A stretch of 64,000 nucleotides of DNA from Callaeas wilsoni (Eukaryota > Chordata > Aves > Passeriformes > Callaeidae), in contig VWPU01014912.1 in the NCBI GenBank assembly GCA_013398955.1, positions 248,001 through 312,000 of the forward strand, read 5' to 3'. Of the stretch, positions 50,024-60,800 are shown in pieces (within the stretch, counting starts at the first letter, position 1; each line of letters starts with the position of its first letter). The translations under genes were made by a program, and so were the position numbers. Under the pieces are notes generated by a model. It was not told where the DNA came from and did no database searches. It saw only the letters and a list, made by a program, of their open reading frames with translations.

Positions 50024-51408
50024 CCTAAGTCAGCCTTGTAGACACATTTTTTGTTATCTGCCATATCCTTCCCATCCCAACATAAGAAATCATCCAATCT
50101 GTGCACAGACGTGCAGAAGGGTATGGAAAAAACACACTTTTTTTTTTTTTGTAAAACAATATGCAGTCTGTATTAGCTGCCACATTTTAGAAAGCTCTCG
50201 ACTGCAGCTGTCAAGCAAGAAATACAAATAACAACTCTACGCTGGCTTAAAAGTAACAACTTTCTAAAACCCTGTTGTCTGTATAATTTCCATGTTTCTT
50301 GTCTTTTAGTAACTCTATCCTACCATAAGAAAAATGTCAATTGTCTTCCTGTGCAAATCTAGGATTAATGATGTAGAGAACAGATGCACTGCAGAAGCAA
50401 CAGACAGGAACATTTTTGCTTAACATACTAAGTTGTAGATAGGGTTTCAGACTGCAAGTAAAAAGTATAGGAGAAAGAGACAAGGTTTCAAAAAACACCT
50501 TAATGGTTCACGTTCTGTTCTGCCTACCATGTAGAAACCTGAATAATGATGACAACAAATATGTATGTGCACAAATGCACACAAACAAACAGGAAGAAAT
50601 GAAGCAAAATGTTCGGGTCTGTTGTAAAGCTGCCACTGGGAGAGCTATGAGAATCACTGGCAGTGATCAAAGTCTCATCATACATTTTAGCTGCTAATAG
50701 CTGGACAAGTTCCAGCTTGTACTCTAATCCTATTGCCAAATCTGCTGATGCTGTAGAGAAGCCTGGTACACCTCAGGTAATCTGAATGTGAGCAAATGCA
50801 GCAAGGAAAGGTTAACAGCATAAAAGGTAAATTTTCAGATAAACCAGCAACTAGAATAGTGCTAAAAATCACCAATCTTCATGATTTGAGTGGGACACTG
50901 ACCACGAGGTGGAGTCAGAAAAAAATAGCAGGAGCCATGGTGAAGTATAAATAATTTTGTTCTCTTCTGAAGTGCGTAGCTTTCATTTCAGCTCTAGTAG
51001 AGGAAGGGTGGATAAAGGGCCAGATTCAGACATCTGAAATTAGACCTCCACAGGAGAGGCAGGTGTCTTTCTACACTTCAATTACAGTCAGAGGAGACCT
51101 AATCAGCACAGTCAGTGGAGTCTAGAAAGCCATTTGGCTGGTCAAATGCAGGTGTCTATCTCAGGGTCAGATAAATAGCCCTCTAGGCTTCATTGTCTGC
51201 ATTGAATAGATCAAGTTTAAAAGGAACTTCGCCATATAGCTCATGATTTGATTCACAAGACACTAAAATTCATCTGGTTGAATGTGCTGATAAATCCTGC
51301 CTAATGCTAATTTTTTGGTATTTTTATTATATTAATGTGGCATTTCCCAGGTCATGTGCATGCCTGTATTAAGATGCAGCAGTGAAACAGCTCAGGCACA
51401 GCATATCT
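50024..51408. other. Non-coding stretch, no gene seen
   Basis: A T run lies at about 50137-50150. At about 51015-51180, GGGCCAGATTCAGAC, GGCAGGTGTCTTTCTACAC, CAGTCAGAGGAGACCTAATC and GCAGGTGTCTATCTCAGG have the cadence of an old reptile/bird interspersed repeat, but I cannot assign it. No gene seen. Confidence 0.6.
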
Positions 51409-51765
51409 GAGACTATACAGCACCTTCCAGTACCTAAAGGGCTACAAGAACTCTGGAGAGGGACTTTTGACAAGGGCATGGACGGACAGAACAGGAGTTA
51501 AAGGCTTTAAATTTACCGAAGGCAGGTTTAGAGTAGGTTTAGATTAGACATTAGGAAGAAATTCTTCACTATGAGGGTTGTGAGGCACTAAAACAGGTTG
51601 CCAGAGAAGTTGTGGATACCACATCCCTGGAGTCGTTCAAAGTCAGTTTGGATGGGGCTCTGAGCAATCTGGTCTAGTGAAGGTGTCCCTCCCTATGACA
51701 GGGTCGTTGGAACAAGATGGTCTTTAAGGTTCTTTCCAACCCAAACCATTCTAGGATTCTATGGT
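51409..51765 (+). mobile_element. CR1 LINE, 5'-truncated, sense, complete 3' end
   Basis: Starts GAGACTATACAGCACCTTCC, corresponding to the CR1 GAGACCTTATAGCAGCCTTCC segment. It runs through TTTAGATTAGACATTAGGAA, GAAATTCTTCACTATGAGGG, TTGCCAGAGAAGTTGTGGAT, CATCCCTGGAGTCGTTCAAA and GATGGGGCTCTGAGCAATCT to the terminus TTCCAACCCAAACCATTCTA with GGATTCTATGG. This piece is about 357 bp and mostly 3' UTR. It is of the same general subfamily as the 30.3-kb copy, given the shared GGTCTAGTGAA segment. Confidence 0.95.
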
Positions 51766-54270
51766 TCACCTAAACCAGTATTCTCACTGTGATATTACAG
51801 GTGCCTCTGTCAATATTGCAAGGCAGCCAAAAACTGCACACTGCCTTGATTGCTGTGCAACTGCAGTTTTTCAGGAAGATAATAAACAATACATTTTTCC
51901 CAAACTGAAAAACATTTCACCCATTTCTACATTCCCCTCATTCTGATAATGCTCACTCTCTCCTTCATACTCATCTTCCAGCTTATCATACTTTAATGAA
52001 ATTCCTCCCATGCATACTTATAGATATACAGATCTGAGATAGTAAACCAAGGCCAGTGCAATAAAAGTGGAGTACTGAAATACAAGTACCTCTCCAAAAT
52101 TTGTAGCAAACATGTAACACGATCAATAAAACCCATTTTACAACAATCTAAACCCTTTTTATTGTATGTTAAGGGTTATTTTATTCAGTTGTCTTTTTTT
52201 CTTTTCCAAAGAAATCTCTTTGTAAAGAACAAAAAGCAGCAACTGCTGCAAAACAGATATTATTCAAAATAACCTGCACTCACAGCTTTTCATCTTTCCT
52301 CACCTTGAATCAGAAAAATCTCAAGTGAGAGCATATTATGTCCAAACAGATTGCTTGACCCCCTCTAGAACAGTACACTAGGAGGAAATGAATGGAAATT
52401 GTCTTTATTTTTCATAAAAGGTTATTCTGTCCTTGAACAAAGTGCTAACAAGGAAGCATTATGCTCAATTAAATTGTTTATTTCTGTAAAGTCTCCAGGA
52501 CAATGCATGTTGTTACTGATTATGTGGAATCAAAGGCAGCATTTTTACAGAAGACAGAAAGGGCCAAAATTTGACCCCAAACTGGTCATTTTATTGACAC
52601 TTAAATTCCTGAGATGTGCCAAACTCTGTGTAGTGATCAAACCTAAATAATCAATCCCCACACCTCCTTGTTTTGGTAGAAGTAAATCCTATGAGCCCCA
52701 TACTATGGTTATATAGACTGGGAACAAATGTAGTAATTGAGAGGAGAGATGAAATCTCAAGAGTTCCTGCATACAAATCTGCATTTAAATCACTAAAATC
52801 CAGAAAAACTTTCTCCAGCCAATCGGTTTTGTGCTCTATTTCTTCTAAGGTACTTTTATAAAGGAGATCATGTATGCCCCTTTTGGTGTGAGATGGAGCC
52901 CATTAAACCTGCTGAGTTGTAATACAACAGCAATGACATTGTTAGCTCAAATAATCAACTTGCAAAACACAACTTTGTTCGTGGCATCAGTTCCAAAGGT
53001 TTTAACAACCTTGTTGTTTTTCCACTGACATCAGTGTATGCTGAGGAGGTGTGAGAAAGACAGTAAGAAGCGGGCAAAGTCTGGTCTGTTTGCCAGAACA
53101 GCACCACAGAGTATAAGACATTTGCACATGTCTTTTTGACTAAGTAATTTCACACCTGTCACAGGAGAGAGTCAAATACAATGCTTAAATCTTTGATATA
53201 CCCTGAGGTTCCATCACTTCATCTCTCCTGAAACACAAAATTGTTCATTTCTCATTAATTGTCCTTTATGCAGAGAGTTTTCAATTAAATTGGGAGTAGT
53301 GTTACACTCCTTACTTTGTGATATTAGCCCCCAAGGATTAATAGATTGCTCGTAATTTCTGAATTGCCGTCTGTGTTCTGTTACACTCTCATCATTTGTT
53401 CTGATTACGAGACCAAACCAGAAAGTGTCTCACAGAGAGTGGCAGTAGCCATCTGGATCCCTGGGGTAGCTGTTTTGGCAGAAAGAATGGCTAACTCAGT
53501 CTGAATGCGATGACAACACTAAAGTGATTGCACAGAAGCCTACAGCTCCATGGAGGATGCCATCCAAACTTAGGTTCAATTTACTAACTAACTCCTAAAC
53601 AATGTCATCCAACAAGGTGTCTTTGTGCACAATCAGTTTTGTGTGCTTCTGAGTTAATGTGGGTTTTGCAGTAGTCTTGAAAAAGAGACTCAAAAGAAAA
53701 TAAAAACCTTATAATTTTAGGAAAATCTGATTCTTAAAACTAAGTCTTCTGAAAAGACAATAGTATACAAAGTAATTGGAATATGTTTTCTTGAAGGAGT
53801 CACATTGTGTCACTAACCTGTTATATTTACTACCCTGCTTTTATCATTCTTGTTTCATACTTGCACTCAGTAAGTACTAGACAGGTGTCCTAACAACTTT
53901 GCTAAGATTAACTCCACACTCTAAAATGTTACAGATTTCAGAAAAAAAGTATGGTTTTATATTCCCAATTTTGTCACCACAAAAGAGCTTTACTCCAGAT
54001 ATTAATAAAGATAATTCATCCTTTAACCCTCTTGGATTTGAAAATAATTCTCCCCCCAAAAAAAGCAGAGCTATAGTAATCTCCTGCTGGGATCACATCA
54101 GCTCCAAAGCCTCAGTGACTGTCCACTGTCACCAGTGGTCCCCTCCAAGGCTCTCAAAGACCAAAGTTATCTGACATAGCTCATGATCAGTGATGTACTT
54201 CATAACATCTCTGTAACTTTCTTCTAGCAAGACAAGGGTTTGGTTTTGGGAAACAGTCTGTTTTGATGTT
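51766..54270. other. Non-coding stretch, no gene seen
   Basis: AT-rich unique sequence. The block at about 53230-53420 is a possible conserved noncoding element. No frame above 91 codons and no named repeat recognised. Confidence 0.6.
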
Positions 54271-54490
54271 TCTGTCCTGTGAGCTCTGCGGCCTCCAGTG
54301 AAAGAAAGTCATGGACCTGTTAGACCAGGTGCAGAGGGGGGTCACAGAAACACCTGAAGGGTGGAACAATTCTCTTATGAACACAGGCTGAGAGAGCCAA
54401 CTCTCTTCAGGAGAAGAGCGTGCTCTGGGAGAGACCTTATTGTGGCCTTTCAGTATTTAAAGAGGCTTATAAGATAGACAGAGACTTTTT
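54271..54490 (+). mobile_element. CR1 LINE internal fragment, sense
   Basis: CCAGTGAAAGAAAGTCATGG (CCAGTACAAGAAAGACATGG in CR1), ACCTGTTAGACCAGGTGCAG, an ACACAGGCTGAGAGAGCC segment, GGAGAAGAGCGTGCTCTGGG, GAGACCTTATTGTGGCC and TTTCAGTATTTAAAGAGG identify the ORF2-end region of CR1. GCTTATAAGATAGACAGAGA fits the longer AAGGGGGCTTATAAGAAAGA variant of some CR1 subfamilies. Homology stops at the T run ending at 54490, and the CR1 3' UTR is missing. Reading frames are broken. Confidence 0.85.
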
Positions 54491-54780
54491 CCCCTCTTCC
54501 TCCTCCTTTATCTTAGCTTTTATTGTTGAGCAGAGGTCATGTGATATGGAATATGACTTTGGTCAGTTTGGGTCAGTCGTCTCAGCTGTGTCCCCTACCA
54601 AGATCCCAGCCTACTGGTGAGGGTGGAATATTGGAGAGACAGCCTGGATGCTGTAGAGCACAGCCCAGCAGTAGTCAAAGCACTGGCACATTATCAATAC
54701 TTTTCTAGCTATCAAGGTACAGCACTCTAAGGGCTGCTAGGGGGAAAAGTATCTCCATTCCAGCCAGACCCAGCATCCAG
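54491..54780 (-). mobile_element. Avian endogenous retrovirus LTR fragment (U3), antisense
   Basis: The plus strand is the reverse complement of a widespread avian ERV LTR as I remember it. GGTCATGTGATATGGAATAT near 54536, TTTGGTCAGTTTGGGTCAG near 54560, GCTGTGTCCCCTACC near 54585, CAGCCTACTGGTGAGGGTGG near 54608, TTATCAATACTTTTC near 54690 and TCCATTCCAGCCAGACCCAG near 54755 follow its order. On the minus strand, near 54517-54527, the place of the TATA box (ATATAAAGC in the usual copies) reads AATAAAAGC. R, U5 and the polyadenylation region are absent, as are primer-binding site and internal genes. It is a non-coding relic. ERV class is uncertain (ERVL-like by memory). Confidence 0.75.
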
Positions 54781-57276
54781 GATTTTTATTTCTGGTATTT
54801 TTAAGTGTTGGTCCATCACAATTAAAATCGGTTAGAAGTCAATTTCACAGCTGTTGGGTTTTAAGATCTCACAAAAATGATAATTCACTGCTAGGCAATA
54901 ATTCACTTCAGCACAGCAATTCCCAGGATAAAGCTGACACATTTTTAAATCTCTCTCACTCTCCTTTCCTCATATCCATCCTTCTGTAAACCAGGGCTGG
55001 GGAAAGGACTATGATTTTTTCTTGAGAAGCATGGGAAGGAAGGAGACTACAGATCTGTTTAACTTGCTCACAGCCACATCTCGCCGAAATTAGTTCCCAG
55101 GTGTAAGGTGAACAGGAGTTGTCTGTGCCTTGTCCATTGAAATCTGAACCCTCCTTGTGCTTCACTTCGCCTACACTAATGGCATCTCATGGAAAGATGA
55201 GCCTGAATGCACGACATTCCAAGACTGGACCTTGAGAGGTTTGTTGGTTTTTTTAATGTGAAATCTCCTTTTACTTGGTTAAAATATTTGGACTGTATTT
55301 ACAGTTTGAAACCCATCCTAAGCACCCTCCTAATGGATCAGAACAAGATCAGTCCTCAGGTGGAATTTATTTTTTAAATAAAGATTGAAAAAAATTGTGC
55401 TCAAAACCTTAGGCACATTTTCAAGTGGATAATTAAACCTGACTGGCCCCATGGGGGGTGGCCTTTAGAGCAAATTGGTTGCCAGTACAAGTCTATTTAA
55501 TATATTGTATGTTATTTCTTTCAGGTTTATTTGATTTATATTGGACTGCATAGAATTGAAAATGGATGGGGTAATAGGCATTACCTAAAGTTATGTACTT
55601 GTATTACTTACAGGAGTGAGAAAGGTGGGGAAGAGAAGTGTTACACCCTGGACCCTCAAACTCAGCCAGAGGCTGCACCTGGATGTCACGTTCAGCAGTG
55701 TGCTGCAAAGCACCTCTGGAATGCAGCCAAGAGAGGGATGCCATGGGGCTTGGTGCCCTTCTCTGAGGAATACAGGAAGATGTGCCCAGACCTAGTGGAA
55801 TTCAATTCATACATCTTTTTAGAGCAAATCTAAGTCCAGCACTGCAAAATTTGAACATTGAATCATTAGCTCAGCTGGTATATTACTGACTTCTGGTAAA
55901 TCTCAAGCTTATCTTTCCTTTGGGACAAAATTCAGTTTATTTGTATAGCAAGTAGCAAAATGATGCCTTGATTTCAATTAGTTGCTAATGTTATAAGAAC
56001 ATTCCTCTTTAATAACCACAGTCTACAGAGGCCTGACAAAGGGTCAGGTGAAGAGAATCTGGATTTAGTTGAATCCTGATAAAGCTCTGTTTCCAACACC
56101 AGGTCTAAACATTATCCAAGTTTACCCTCCCTCTCCTAAAGACCATGCTTTCAACAGTAATGAATTAACACATCTCCCACAAAACTAGTGGGATTATGCA
56201 TGTACAGCACTAACTGATAATTGAAGCACATTCATTTTCTTCAACATTGTTTTCACATCTTTTCCCCAATGACTGGCTCCAACTTATTTCTACGTAAGTT
56301 ATTAAAGTAGATCATATGCCATCTGCCTTCAACCTTACCCTCCATTACCTATGTTTGACATGGTTAGTTTTGAACAGGTCTACAACTATAATTAACGTAT
56401 TCCCAGTCATCTACTCAACATAGAGGAAGCCTTTGTTTTATTTTGTACAGCATTCTGTGCATCAAGGTAAGTTTTGATGCAAATTATCAATTACTGTATC
56501 TCAGCGTATCACTTGCAAAGTACTTTCACATGGTAACACATGAATGCCACTGTAGAAACATTTCTCATTTATTCCTGATGTGGGCAAACATGCCTTCACT
56601 GCAGCCCACTACTAAATTTAAAAAAAAACCCCACAATTTCAAAGAGTCAACCATCTGCCCAATTCCAAAGGGCAGCATCAGAGCACTTAAACAAAAACAC
56701 AGCAGGGAATTTAATCATGAGAAAACTGAAGTGAAAGAAGGTTTTGTATGGGCACAGCTAGTTTTAGTTCTTTCATGGCAAAAATAAAGGGGTCAGAGAG
56801 ATCAAGAGGTCACCCATTCATGGGTTTAAAAAAAAAAAAAAGAACAAAAAGGACTTTTCTATAATCTACTATGCAGTGCTAGGAAATGTCCAGATCAGGG
56901 TTTCCCCACCCTGTATTCTACCTACCTTTAAGGATAAAGAAAACAAAATCCTTTGGCTTCAACCTCCTAGCCAGCTTTTATCATAATCCATATTATTCGC
57001 AAAATAGACTGGAGGTGACTTATGTGGTGACCTCTCACAACAATTCAAAACTAGTCTTAATGAACTAGGGTAATTCATTCCTCTGGCAGAGCTTATGAGA
57101 TAAGGCAAGACTGCACTGGTGGGCTCAGCAGACTGAAATGTTAATCTTTTGTAGTCCCTGCTCCAGAGGACCCCCAGGTCAACTCCTGGTGCTGCCGAGA
57201 AGCAGCAGTGCCTTTGTTTGGGGTTGGAGAAGCACGGTTCTTGATTTCAGTGTTGCCATTCACTCTGCAGAATGTA
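54781..57276. other. Non-coding stretch, no gene seen
   Basis: Holds a possible weak antisense MIR-like piece near 55035-55110 (CTGTTTAACTTGCTCACAGC), a 14-A run at 56828-56841, and a 100-codon plus-strand frame at 55531-55833 discussed under findings. No exon structure can be defended. Confidence 0.55.
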
Positions 57277-57294
57277 GTGTGTGTGTGTGTGTGT
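57277..57294. repeat. (GT)9 microsatellite
   Basis: Nine uninterrupted GT units, likely to be polymorphic in length. Confidence 0.95.
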
Positions 57295-57376
57295 TAGTAA
57301 AAACAGCCTGTAAAGTTATTTAAAACCATACAACAGAACTATCTGTTGAAAGGTAGAGAACAAAGGCTTAAAATAA

Positions 57377-57413
57377 GGAAAAAAAAAAAGAAAAGAAAAG
57401 AAAAGGGGGGGGG
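57377..57413. repeat. A-rich / (AAAAG)n / poly-G tract
   Basis: An A run of about 11 is followed by AAAAG-type units and a run of nine G at 57405-57413. An all-purine strand of this kind is typical of a decayed simple repeat. The G run is a likely site of sequencing or assembly error. Confidence 0.9.
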
Positions 57414-57724
57414 ATTTAAGGTGTCTGGAACAAAAAAGACGATAAGGCTGTGCTCCTAACCTGCACTTCTGGCCTTTGTCCTCATCTCTGGGTCATTAAA
57501 AATCCACTGTGACATTGCTTCAAGAGTTAGAAACTCCAAGTGAAATGGCTTTGATTATTCATTACAAAACAGGAATGCATACCACTTCATCCTACAGTAG
57601 CAGCAAAAGTATGATTTACCTTATCGAATGTGATAGGATGTAAACAGCTCTCATTTTCTCTCTTTCCTGCTCCTAGATAAGCTAACTGCTTCTGAACTCC
57701 AGTGTGCAGAGCAGTCATTGGGAT
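57414..57724. other. Non-coding stretch, no gene seen
   Basis: Unique sequence between the purine tract and a MIR-like relic. Confidence 0.65.
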
Positions 57725-57850
57725 TTCTTCCTTTGAATCAGTAAAACAGAGATGTTGAGAAAGATAAGGATCTGTTTAAAGTTACAGTGCAAAAATATGG
57801 AGCAAAAAATTGATCTGAAATTTTCAGATTCCAAGTTCCTGCCCTAGTTT
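57725..57850 (-). repeat. MIR-type SINE relic, antisense
   Basis: CAGTAAAACAGAGATGTTGA, ATCTGTTTAAAGTTACAGTG, then AAATTTTCAGATTCCAAGTT and CCTGCCCT recall the antisense MIR-type order (GAGGAAACTGAGGCACAG, GACTTGCCCAAGGTCACA, then AACCCAGATCTCCTGAGTCC). Divergence is heavy. Confidence 0.38.
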
Positions 57851-60800
57851 TCGTGCTTGTGCTTTTCTTTCTCTTGGCCCTGGCAGCACTTGCAAGGCAG
57901 CAAAACCAGTGAAAACGTCTTTGGACATCTGACCAAAAAATAAACCAAGTAAAGAGAAAATGATAAATTGCAGGCCTGAATGTAAATAAAGTAATGGAGA
58001 AGAGTTAGCAAGGAAAGGTCTAGGAGACTTCCTGGGAAAAAGAGAGTGGACATAGAGTTAGAAAGGAGTTTTAAAACTGATTAAATGGCTTGCTATACTC
58101 TATCTCTTTTTCAAGAAGATAGCAAGGTGGATGTACACAGGAAATAGAACTTCTCTAATACAGTAATAGCAGACTCCAGACTGCTGGAAATTATATTTAG
58201 GTGGAGAAAACATACCTGAGAACTGCTCATAGGCATCCTAACCTCAGCAAATTTATCCTGGATGTGGCACATTTGTGGCCAGCAGAGACCAGCCTCCTGG
58301 CCAAGTCCAGGACTAGAGTCGAAAGACCAGGGAAAAATCTTGGTTTTTCTTAAGTCTTGGTGAAATTTCTGCTGTGCTGCATTTGGGTTGGAATGCTGGG
58401 CTGTAGGCTGACCCCAGTGAGATGGGAATGTGTGGTAGGAGCTACTTCAAACCACTGACACATTTCTGAATTTATTAGAAAATGATTCGAGTATTGACAA
58501 CTACAGCTGGACTTCTGCCTTTGTGGTCAGGGCTGGTGAAGGACCAGTTCTGAGATCCTCTCAGTATACACTGTCTTAAAGCATTGTCTCTTTTTGGTTT
58601 TTTTTGTTGTTCTTCTTTCCATGTTGAACTTGAGACAGTTTGAATGATGAGCCACACAAAACACAATTAACTGCCACGGAAAATGCTCAGTTTTCAGCTC
58701 AGTATATCAACTCACTTGCACATTATTATTGTTGTTGTTACTATTATTGCTTTTAATTTTTAGAAGTAGAGTATGAGTAATGCACCCATGGATGTGTGGA
58801 TATTGCATGGCATGGAACGGCAATTTGGTTTTAGTTATAATGTTACATTTTTCACCTTGACCTAATTTCTGCAAAGGAGAAATGAGAGAAAGAGTGTTTC
58901 TAGGCAAGAGACAATTTTGGGGTGAGTGTCACATCACATCAGAGGGTCCACAGGATCCTCTCAGTGGAAACCTCAGTGAATAGCCATGACCTCTCATGCA
59001 GGTGCTTGGACTGGGTAATGAGGACAGCAGGTATAAGGACCATGACAGAAGGCAAAGGGCACTTCCCTCCAGAAAGAGAAATTCCTCCAAATTTAATGTC
59101 AATAATCTTACATCAGTGTATACTGCAAACACATTGCATCCTTGTGTGCACCCTTCAGAAATAGTACCAAGATTTTTTTATCATTTTTCTTAGTCTTTTC
59201 CCCCTCTTACTATTATTTCTTTTTTACTCAGTTGCACAGCTCCCAGACTTCTCAAGCCTGGTCCTACAACCAATTCATTGATGAAGATACAAGCAAGACT
59301 GGAAATTGAACTTGAATGCTGCATTAAGAAGACTCACCACTTTACTTCTGGGTAATTAAAGCTACTCATGGTTAGATTTTGTGCAACAATAAGGAGGTGT
59401 GATTTCAACAAGATGATCATTTTCCTTTGTGGCCAAGCATTTGAAGAATATTTCTGCTGTGATCGCAACTCATGTCAATGCAAGCTAGTCACCTAAATTT
59501 GAAGATTACTTCTGCTCTGAAGGCTGCATTCCTATAAAATTATAGAGAAAGCATTTTCTTCTTCTTCATTTTAATTTCTTTAAGTTGGATCTGTAATGAC
59601 TTTTATCAAAAAAAAGAGAGAAAGTAAGAAAGAAGAATTTCAACCGTGGTGCAATATACTTGGTGAGCTCAAATAAAATATACAGCTATGTTATCACAAA
59701 GTAAAGCCCCATAATTATACCCATTCCTTTATTTCCTACAAGTTTGCACATTACAATCCACTAAACCAAAAGGCCAGATCACTCAGCTACCTAGATCCCT
59801 TGCAGTCTACTTAGCCAAGGGCGAAATTAATTGAAATTCAATGGTGATATGCTGATTTACAAGCAGAAGATCTTTCTCAGAATACCACAGAAGTCTCTTT
59901 TTGAATGGATAAGTGATTAGATTTAGATTAGAGAACTTATATAAACATAGAAAGATAAACAGTTGCTATAGCCTTTTCTTGCATCATAAAAAATAATCGG
60001 ATTCAGGGTTAGCTTTCTAAAAAGAGCAATCTGCAGAAAGAAAAATAAAGGAGCATCTTAAGCTGCTGTCACCACACTCTAAAGTGCCCACACAATAGGT
60101 TCACTTCAGAGTGAAACCAGTTCTCCTTTTGGTTCATTTGCTGACATTGTCTGATGGGCAGCTTTGCTCTTTGCAAAGAACGGTTTAGAAATCCTGAGTG
60201 AAAGGTTCAGAGCTGGATGGAGCAGACAATCATTCATCCGTTTCACGATCACAAAATTCAGGCACCTATGTGGCTTATGAGCAACTGAAAGCCAGGATGT
60301 GAGAAAGGCTGCTTGCTCCTGAGGCAAATGTCTGAACTTGGGGCCCCAGAAGTATTTAACCAGAAATTTGCCTAGAGGGTCTTTTTGCCATTTGTCTTTT
60401 CTGTTTCCCTCTGTCTCTGAAACAGTTTCTTTTTGATGCATGATTGCTATCTGCCACCACTCCCCTTTACGTGAAACTTTATGCCCTTTAAACAGCATTG
60501 ACTAAAGACCAGGGAGGAAAATAAAAGAAAGAAGAGAGAAAATACCTCTGTCAGGAAGTGTTGGAAATCCAGGAGAGCAGATCTGGGTCTCGTTCACTGG
60601 TTAGTTAATGAAAACACAAGACTTTGCCTTAAACACCCCTGAAGCATCACATTTAACCTCTGCCTGACTAACCAGTGGAGGAAGATGCCAAAACAGTCTC
60701 TGCCTTAGCAGGTATGCATTTGTGACCAAACAAACAGCTATCTCTGGATACCAGGGTTTTGTGTGAGCAGAGCACTTACACAACACCTGAGTATCTGGGC

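Noticed and set aside
60106..60498. 130-codon minus-strand frame
   Set aside because: No recognisable motif and no supporting promoter, acceptor or neighbouring exon. Treated as chance.
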